Shown piece by piece: positions 56,441-64,000 of a DNA stretch of 64,000 bases (within the stretch, counting starts at the first letter, position 1; each line of letters opens with the position of its first letter). A model generated the notes under the pieces. The model made no database searches. It worked only from the letters and a program-made list of their open reading frames with translations, and was not told where the DNA came from. Made by a program: the position numbers and the translations under genes. Source of the stretch: Mercurialis annua (Eukaryota > Streptophyta > Magnoliopsida > Malpighiales > Euphorbiaceae); NCBI RefSeq assembly GCF_937616625.2, contig NC_065574.1:7194501-7258500 (forward strand), in the 5' to 3' direction.

Positions 56441-57126
56441 CAATAATTGTAGGGAGTAATCAGTTTAGTTATATTTAATTAATCAATTCAATATTAGAAC
56501 TAAACTAGTAATTTAATTAATTAAATATAAATCTCTCTCTAAAAAACCCTCTCCTCCTTCTCTCTAAAAAAACTTTATCTTATCTTCACCATTAAGGTGA
56601 TTATCCGGTTTCGACCGGAAATCACCTCCTCTCCGCCCATAGTCATAGATACTAAATATTTTATAAATCTACTCTTTATTTCAATAAAAGCTTTCCGTTA
56701 TATAGTTCTTTGACATGTATTTTATATTTTTTTGTTGAAGTTTGTTTGCTTTTATGGTTATTTATGGTTGGTCTTTTTAGATCTATCAAGAATCTATAGC
56801 GATTGTTGAGACTTTAAAGTTTAGATCTATCAAGAATCTATAGCGATTGTTGAGACTTTAAAGTCAATTTCTTGTAGATTTAAGATTTTGAAGAGTTTTC
56901 TATCTAATCTCGACGAATCTCATGGACAAAAATGATCGAAAATACTAAACTTCATCGGATCTAGCAGTTTTAAGGTGTAAATCGGAAGTGATTCGTACTC
57001 AAAGACCCTCACACACAACGGGACTTTGTTCATCGTTTGTGGCAGAAGTTGGCAACTTTAGCGAGATCCACAACTTGAATCTTTTTACTTTCGATTAATT
57101 TTGCTTGATGTCTTTGTTGTTTATTA
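56441..57126. repeat. Leader-like segment with a TTCG hairpin and a 44-bp tandem duplication
   Basis: A CT-rich stretch (CTCTCTCTAAAAAACCCTCT) is followed at 56595-56627 by a 33-base hairpin: AGGTGATT/AATCACCT and TCCGGT/ACCGGA around TTCG. At 56776-56819 and 56820-56863 a 44-bp unit starting TTTAGATCTATCAAGAATCT is exactly repeated. It resembles the transcribed leader of a gene or a non-LTR element, but no coding sequence follows. Confidence 0.5.
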
Positions 57127-57682
57127 TCTATACTATATATAAAAGCACGGATGGAGGGGGGGACAGACAAATTTACTGAATAATCCTTTTCAGTTTACTA
57201 CTAAATAAAGGTTTTATAGTCATTAACTAATTAGTTATTTAATTAATCACTATTGTAATTAAAATCCTAATTAGAATAGGTAGCTAAATTATCTCCCATT
57301 TAATTTTTAGTATGTAAAAAATAACTAAATTGTCTCCAAATTAGTAGGAATACCTATTTTTTAGTTTGATTGAACTACAAAATTAAAATACTTTATATGG
57401 TCAATATATTATTATTTAAATTTGTATCTTATTATTTTTAAAGATATTATTAATAAAATTAAGTTAATTATTTAATTATTATTATTATAAAACCAAAAGA
57501 AGAATAAATTTAGTATGGAAAAAAATTTAACAACCGAATATATTAATTTATTTTAACAAAAATTCTTAACTAATTTAATATTAATTATAAATAAAAATTA
57601 ATATAATTATAATAAATTTATTAATATGTACATTGACGAGTTACGTTACGAGTCACGTGTATAGCACGTAATGCAAAACTAG
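57127..57682 (+). mobile_element. Non-autonomous Helitron
   Basis: 556 bp beginning TCTATACTATATATAAAAGC and ending CACGTAATGCAAAACTAG, inserted between A (57126) and T (57683) with no duplication, as Helitrons do. A small hairpin ACGTG-TATAG-CACGT lies about 10 bases before the terminal CTAG. The interior is AT-rich and non-coding. Confidence 0.78.
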
Positions 57683-57689
57683 TATTTTT

Positions 57690-59371
57690 AATAGAGTAGA
57701 ATTAGAAAGATCATATTATGGAATTTTGTCACATGATTTTTTTGATTGTACTTTAATTTTGTGTTAATGGATTCTAATTGTGGAAAAAAAAATTAATTAA
57801 ACACTCATCATTACACTTTCTCGAATAGTGGGAGAAAGTGTAGATGCAAATGTGAAATTAAATTGTATTTAACTTTGCACCATCTATTAGACCCTTTTCT
57901 AATCTTTTAAATTTAAACCTATTCAACAAGAAAAATTAAACCTTTTTTAATTAATTATTTTCTATACATATACAATTCAATTCTAATTGTTTACACAATA
58001 ATTTTTATATTTATTTATTGAAACTCTCTATTTTTGTTCATCTCATCACTCTCTCAACTAAATTAATTTATATTTTAAATTTTTTTGAAAACAATAACTA
58101 TAAAAATTAACATCTATTATACACTACACAAATTTAATTTTTAGCGACCAAAACATTGGCCACTAACAATGAAAGTTTCATTGTAAATAAATTTTAGACT
58201 ATCTAATTCTATCGATCTTATGTTGTTTAAAAGGCGGTCGCCGAATTGAACAAACAGCCAAAACCAACCTTAGTTAGTATTGTTGTAATACAATTATTAA
58301 CTAGAATATTTTTAATTATGTAAATTATTTTGTACTATTGACTATTAATTATTTGATAATTTATAAATATAATGTTATAAATATATTATTTTAAAAAACA
58401 TAAATAGCAATTTCATAATAGTTTATAATTAATATTTTTAATTGATAATAATACAATTTTTTTATTATATTCCAAAGGCTTAATATCTTAAAAATACCAA
58501 TTTTTTTAGATGGAGGTCAATTCTAATCAAAACTTTCAAGGATGTTCATTTTGGCTAATCATTCACTTTTATCTAAAAGATTATAGTTTTTTTTATTTGT
58601 TTCAATTATAAATATTTTTTAATTTATATCCTAGTTTTGACAAGTATTTTATAAAAAAGTTAGATTTAATTAGAATAGAAAATATTATAAATACGCGTAT
58701 TAAAAAAAAGAGTGATGCTAAAATTGATGTTTTTTAAAAAATTAATTAGAAATAATCTCATCCGAACAAAATCAATATTTTTAGACGTTATATCCATTTT
58801 AAAAGGTATAGTTGATAGTGAAAAATATAACGATAGAGAATAATGTAACAGGGTGATGATATATATGACAAATTATTATACTCAATATATATAAATTATT
58901 GTGGTGTCCTTACTTGTATTATATTGGGAGGTAGGCATGTGCTCCAACAATTATTTGCTCATACATTTGATTCAATTATGTGTAAATAAGAAATAAAAAA
59001 AAATATATGTGCATGATTAGGTGAGTAATTAACATATTAACTAAAAAATGATTTATGATTAAGATTCCCCATTAATTGTCGAACCTTATGCTATAACACA
59101 TATTTTATGAAAATAAAATATATGTTAATTTTGCTTTTGTGCTTTTAGTACAAGTTAAACTCAAAAAAGTGTTAATTAGAAATGTAGTAATCCCACTTAA
59201 GTGTAGATGCTGACCAAGTTCTGATTTCATTGGAATAAAGTGTGGTCAACTAATTATATATTTAAATGGCAAATGGTTTATATTACTTATAAGTAGATCA
59301 TTAAAGATTAAAAATACATGGAAAGGAATACAGAGATAATAAGAAACAACAAATAAATAGGGGTCAATTAA
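57690..59371. other. Intergenic with hairpin and a CACTA-like end
   Basis: An 11-bp stem ACACTTTCTC/GAGAAAGTGT (57812-57842) and, at 58122, CACTACACAAATTTAATTTTTAGCGACC-like sequence, which resembles the terminus of plant CACTA elements; no partner end was found. Otherwise AT-rich with no gene. Confidence 0.4.
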
Positions 59372-60158
59372 GGCCTCGCTTGGTTCGTTTTATAGCAATT
59401 TCTGGAAAATAACTTCCCGGAAAGTGTAGTTCCTGGGAAATTAACTTTCCAGAAAGTTTGATAAATGTTACTTGTTTCAATTATTACTTTCCGGAAAGTA
59501 TAAAATTAATTTTAATATAATATATTATATTTCTAACTAAAAGACATAAATGTCCTTTGATAATTTATATATTGTTAAACAAATAATTTTAATTTAAAAA
59601 TATAACAATAAATAATTTAATTTTTGCTTATTATCTCTTATTTTACGATTCAAGTACTATTTAGGAGAGTTTTTAAATATTAAAATTTAAAAATAATATT
59701 TTTTTATTTGAATTTTACATAATATAAAATATTTAATAAAAATATTTACTCATATAAATAACAATTATAAAATAATATAAGTATATTTTTTGAAATAAAT
59801 AAAAATATTTTTATATAAATTTTAAAAGAAAAAAAAAGAAAAAAATTAAGGTTAAATTAGGAAAAAACAACAAAGTATTAGGGAAGTTCTACTTCCTTGG
59901 GTTTTGTTAGGGAAGTTTCTTCCCTAGTCAAAGGGAAGTCAAACATCCAACTTCCCGGGAAGTAAAATGTAAAAATTGAACCAAGCAAAAAAAATTTGCT
60001 ACTTTCCGGAAAGTACAACTTCCCTAATCTATTTACCCCAAACCAAACAAGACCTAAATCGGGAAGTAAAATGTAAAAATTGAACCAAGCAAAAAATTTT
60101 TACTACTTCCCGGAAAGTACAACTTCCCTAATCTATTTACCCCAAACCAAACAAGACC
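59372..60158. mobile_element. Tourist-like MITE with duplicated right end
   Basis: The left end GGCCTCGCTTGGTT and the right end, read in reverse, GGTCTTGTTTGGTT form the inverted repeat, with TAA on both sides (59369-59371; 60055-60057 and 60159-60161), the mark of PIF/Harbinger-type MITEs. The last 104 bp (about 59951-60054) are repeated in tandem to 60158. Many TTCCCGGAAAG words occur in both orientations. Confidence 0.75.
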
Positions 60159-60161
60159 TAA

Positions 60162-60875
60162 ATCAAATTAGTTGATTTATTTTGGTTAAGTTATATTAAT
60201 TTTTTAGTTAATTCAGATAATAGGATATTTTAATAGTCATGGCTACAAGTTTTAAAAATCTAACAAACCAAATACTTTTTAATTATTTTTTATATTATTG
60301 TTGGTTTTATATTTTAAAATTCAATTACTTTAATTTTAATTAAATCAACCAGCTATAACCAAATAAACTGTTTATACACCTTAACACTGAATAACAGCGA
60401 AATAAATTGTTGTTTACCATCGTATTCTATCATAATTTTGCCACTTTTCAGGATTTATATCGATTTGATGGACAGATTCTCTTTATTTTAGAAGAAAAAA
60501 TATATGTAAATATTAATTATCTTTGTATGATAATAAATATTGTATAGAAATATAAAAAATATAGCTTGAATTAAAATTAAATAAAAATATATTTAAGAAG
60601 TACGATAGAGATCTCAATAAAAACAAATTATAATAACTTTTTTTAATTGTACTGATAAAACTTTTTGACTGTGCAACTCGATGAACTGCTTTATTTATTC
60701 ATCGTCTATTTCAAACTACGAATGAATTTTTTTAAGATTATAAACCCATTCTTCCTATTAAATCACTTTATTATATGCAGTACAATCTATCAAATAAAAT
60801 TTGTGTATTCACGTTATATATTCAGATAATAAATTAAAATATTAATTAACTAATAATTTAATATATAGAATTATA
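60162..60875. other. Intergenic, AT-rich
   Basis: Nothing recognised. Confidence 0.45.
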
Positions 60876-61159
60876 TTATCCTTCGTTCCAATAGAGTTGT
60901 CCTCTTTGAGAAATTCTTTTGACCCAAAACTCTTGTCCACTTTCAAAAGGTAACTAACTTTTATACTTAATTTTCCTATATTATCCTATTTAAATTTTAC
61001 TAATGAGTAAATTAAAATTAAATTGCAAGTGGACCCTATATTAAATAGGGGGTATGACAAGAAAAGTAAGGAAAATTTTATGAAATTCATAAACAATAAT
61101 TGCTTTTTTTAAACTGTGTGATAAAGATAAAGTGGACAACTCTATTGGAACATAATGAG
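60876..61159. mobile_element. Stowaway-like MITE, diverged
   Basis: 284 bp; left TTATCCTTCGTTCCAATAGA and right TCTATTGGAACATAATGAG, with inner AGAGTTGTCC/GGACAACTCT pairing, TA at both sides (60874-60875, 61160-61161). The terminal CTCCCTCC has decayed. Confidence 0.72.
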
Positions 61160-61161
61160 TA

Positions 61162-61791
61162 TTATTTAAAACAATTTTTTAGTATTAGCAATTTTATCTA
61201 CAATTTTTTAGTATTAGCAATTTTATCTAGATGAATTATAAAAAACAAATAAATACATATGGAAAATAATTGTCTATTTTAAATCCCTTGGAGGGTGTTT
61301 CTACTTATACATATTGGATTTTTTTTAAAATGAAAAATATCCAATTAAATAAGGGATAATTCTTAAAAAATAATTACATCGGTATTCATTTTTTTATAAA
61401 TAACTATATCTCAATTTTTTTTTTATTTTCTAAATTGTCCTTTTGATTTTAAAAATATCCTTTCTGGTGTTTTTTTTAATTTTTTGTTGGTATATTTATA
61501 GTGTATTTATAGTTGTAGTTTATGATATATTTATAGTGTATATATAGTATATATTTATAATGAATACACGTTGGTTAAAAAAATTAATTTTTTAAATATT
61601 TTATAAATTCAGATATCAAATGTAATTAGCAATTTATGATTTAAATTTTCGTAATTATTTATTATTAGCAGTTATAAAATAAATTTTTTTGAATAATATA
61701 AAATTTATTGATATTCTTATAAAATGTAAGCTAATTATTTTCTGAAAATAGGAGAGTTTGAGGATAATTTAATTAAATGAATGAATACAAT
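61162..61791. other. Intergenic, AT-rich
   Basis: Starts with a short tandem of CAATTTTTTAGTATTAGCAA. A TATAGTGTATTTATAG stretch near 61500 recalls the family B elements but is short. No gene. Confidence 0.4.
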
Positions 61792-61800
61792 TAAAATTAA

Positions 61801-62789
61801 GACTTAATCACCAAAAGCTCCCCCACTTTTTAGTCCTTTTTCAGTTGCACCATGATGTTGTAATTTTGTCAGTTGTACCCTAATTCGTATTTTTGGGTGT
61901 CAATTCTTCAAAATCAAATTGGACTCTTTTTCACTCGGAAAAAAGTCATAAAAACCCTTATAAAGTACTCGTTTGAACTCTTTTTCACACAAAAAGTTAA
62001 TAATTAATGACTTATTTTATTTTGTGAAAATATCCCTCGGTTTTCATTTATCACTTGGCTTGCTTTACATGGCAAACTGCAAACTAAAGACAAGCTCTTT
62101 AAATGGGGTGTAACTCCTGATGATAAATGCTGTTTTTGTAACCAAGCCACTGAGTCCATTGCTCACTTGTTCTTCAATTGTCCTTTCTCTTATGGAGTCT
62201 GGAGTAAAGTCTGTTCCCATCTTGGGTTTAGCAGGTACTCGTTACCATGGAGAAGAGAAGTGAGTTTCTTCTCCAGGAGAACTAAAGGCAAATCTGTTGC
62301 AGCCAAGAATAGGAAGCTGTTTTTCTGTGCTGCTGTGTATTACTTGTGGAGTGCAAGGAATGATTGGGTTTTCAATAAGAATGCCCAAACTGAAGACCAA
62401 GTCTTTAGTAAAATCAGAAATAGTGTGATGTTAAGGGGTAGCTGAGTGTTGTTTGCTAGTGAGTTGTTTGCTTGCTGAGCTGTTTCTGGGTTTTAGCGTT
62501 TTAGCTTTGTTCTCTGAGTTGCCCGGGCTTGTCTGGGCTGGCTAGTTTTTAGCCTGTTATTTGGTGTATCTCCCCCTTTAAGCAATATATTTGCTTCTTT
62601 TGGTGATTGACCAAAAAAAAAATTAATGACTTATTTTAACTTTTTCCAAATGAAAAAGAGATCAATTTAGTAATTGATGGTGGAATTGAAAACAAAAGGT
62701 GCGAATTAGGGTGCAGCTGACAAAATTGCAACGTTAAAATGCATTTGAAAAGGGCTAAAAGATGCAGGGGTTTTTTTGGTGATTAAGCC
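61801..62789. mobile_element. MULE-like fold-back MITE, family A copy 2, interrupted by a LINE
   Basis: Ends GACTTAATCACC and, read in reverse, GGCTTAATCACC, flanked by a perfect 9-bp duplication TAAAATTAA (61792-61800, 62790-62798). Subtracting the 601-bp LINE and one 18-bp duplication leaves about 370 bp, the size of copy 1 at 5006-5377. Arm blocks (GCACC, CTAATTCG, CTCTTTTTCACT) also correspond. Confidence 0.85.
62020..62620 (+). mobile_element. 5'-truncated LINE (ORF2 zinc-binding tail)
   Basis: 601 bp inserted in the MITE with a perfect 18-bp duplication AATTAATGACTTATTTTA (62002-62019, 62621-62638) and a terminal A-run. The translated frame to 62445 is the reverse-transcriptase zinc-binding domain found at the end of plant LINE ORF2 (CCFCNQATESIAHLFFNCPF, then YYLWSARNDWVF), followed by a stop and a 175-bp 3' tail. 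Severe 5' truncation is typical of target-primed reverse transcription. No frame damage in the part that remains. Confidence 0.9.
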
Positions 62790-62872
62790 TAAAATTAAAA
62801 TTTAAAACTAGAGTAGGATTACAATTAAACACCTGTGATATAATTGAAAGCCTTGAATTTATTTGCAAATGC

Positions 62873-63214
62873 CAATGACCTCCTAGCACAATTGGCTAAG
62901 GAGTGAGGCATAAGACCAAGAGGTCTTGGGTTCTATCCCTCATGTGGACAAGAGTGAGCACACATTTGAAGAATTATTGAAGGTATTGGAGCAGCGTCAG
63001 AAGCGTCAGAAGCAGCGGATGCGGCATCGTTCCGTCAAGTTGGCGAGCCCGTTAAGGCGATGCATTCAACGTAACACGGTGTGGATGACGTGCATGGCGG
63101 ATTTGGGATTTGCATACAAGTATAAATGGCAGTATATGTATAGTTTATATTGTAATAGTGTAGTAGTGTAGTATGTTTCTTTGTATATCTCTGTTAAAAA
63201 AAAAAAAAAAAAAA
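62873..63214 (+). mobile_element. Long tRNA-derived SINE with poly-A tail
   Basis: About 340 bp flanked by a perfect 17-bp duplication AATTTATTTGCAAATGC (62856-62872, 63215-63231) and ending in about 20 A. The head has A-box TAGCACAATTGG (62884) and B-box GGTTCTATCCC (62929), tRNA-like promoter blocks. The body includes AGCGTCAGAAGCGTCAGAAG and a GC-richer part of unknown origin, then TAGTGTAGTAGTGTAGTATG. It differs from the short SINE family seen three times elsewhere. Confidence 0.82.
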
Positions 63215-63231
63215 AATTTATTTGCAAATGC

Positions 63232-64000
63232 AATGTATAATTCCAATTTTATAGCAGTAAAGATGCATGTGAAAGTGACTTGCTATCTGCTGCCACAATG
63301 GACGGTGGTGATGGATCCTGCTGCAGAATTATTTGTAACCATTGCTTTTTTTCTGCAAACTTCTTGTTTTTTTTTGAAATTTTTCTGCAAACTTAAATAT
63401 TTATTAGTAGTTGCTGTGAATTTTCCGCGTGTTATATTATTATTATACTCAAATTAATTTTGAACTGAGCTAGCTGAGTGCTCTACTCTATCTATTTGCA
63501 TAATCAAGTACTAGTAGTCAAGTATAAATAAAAGCATAATAATTATTCTTCTGTCCAATCAAAGTTCTTTTTTTTTTAAATTATGAACACAATTATTATT
63601 TTATTAATAATTTTTTGCTAGAAATAGAAATTTTGCTGTTAGTACAAATTTTTTACTTGGTAGAAGCAGCATGAAGCGAGGTTAGATGCCGCCTACTCCA
63701 TTTTTAAGATTTTCAATATCAATTAATACCAAATACTTAGTCAAAAAATTGAGCCGAATAATTATTTTAGAAAAATTAAGTCGAACAATAATATCATTTG
63801 GTCTATTTTTTTAAAAAACAACAACATATCGTTCAATTTTTAAAAAATAGATAACCGTATCTCGATGTTGAAATTTCTAAGACCGATGAATTTTGAATAA
63901 CCATTTTAAAGATCAAATAATTTTTTTTTTTTGAGTCAAATCACATATCGTGTGATCTAATTTTTTTCCTTTAAAAGTCCAATAAAATACCTTACCGTTT
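63232..64000. other. Intergenic to window end
   Basis: AT-rich. A short CTGCTGCCACAATGGACGGTGG segment near 63288 is more complex, but no gene or repeat ends are recognised. Confidence 0.4.

Noticed and set aside
62926..63171. 81-codon frame in the long SINE
   Set aside because: Starts inside the B-box region of the SINE and has no protein resemblance.

Overview
The window is nuclear DNA from a flowering plant, almost certainly a eudicot. The genes have several introns with GT..AG borders, the intergenic DNA is AT-rich, and the repeats are plant types: a Tat-type Ty3/Gypsy LTR retrotransposon, Stowaway, Tourist, hAT and MULE-like MITEs, a Helitron, LINE remnants and tRNA-derived SINEs. I cannot name the species from the sequence. 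There is no operon-like organisation; each gene is independent.

Layout. 1-4285 (minus): the 5' part of a PDS5-type cohesin cofactor gene, cut by the window edge, with a plastid DNA insertion in one intron. 5577-9650 (minus): a U-box/ARM-repeat E3 ubiquitin ligase of the PUB42/43/44 group. 10939-26184: a 15.2-kb LTR-internal-LTR-internal-LTR array of one Tat-lineage retroelement, inserted as a unit with a single 5-bp target duplication. Each internal region has a gag-less pol ORF and an intact, spliced antisense gene. 26204-27133: a fold-back element with a cluster of perfect hairpins. 27557-28985 (plus): ribosomal protein eS12 with site II and telo-box promoter motifs. 33328-34500 (minus): CAF1 deadenylase. 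40917-46360 (minus): an FDM/IDN2-type factor of RNA-directed DNA methylation, with a tandem duplication in its 5' leader intron. From 46.4 kb to the end I find no intact gene, only transposons, nested insertions, fragments of HISN5-like and F-box/kelch-like genes, and a degenerate minisatellite field.

The most informative structure is the retroelement array. The middle LTR is a mosaic: its 5' half carries the variants of the right LTR and its 3' half those of the left LTR. That is what a crossover between the two LTRs of one element should leave. LTR1 and LTR3 differ by about 9 substitutions in 630 bp, while the two 6.6-kb internal copies differ at only about 8 sites. Insertion and tandem duplication were therefore separate events, with the duplication much younger. 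Several nested insertions elsewhere (LINE in MULE-MITE, TIR element in a SINE poly-A tail, MITE in a LINE RNase H domain, Stowaway in a tandem repeat) give relative ages. All identifications come from reading the sequence and recalled family knowledge; no searches were run, and counts were made by eye.
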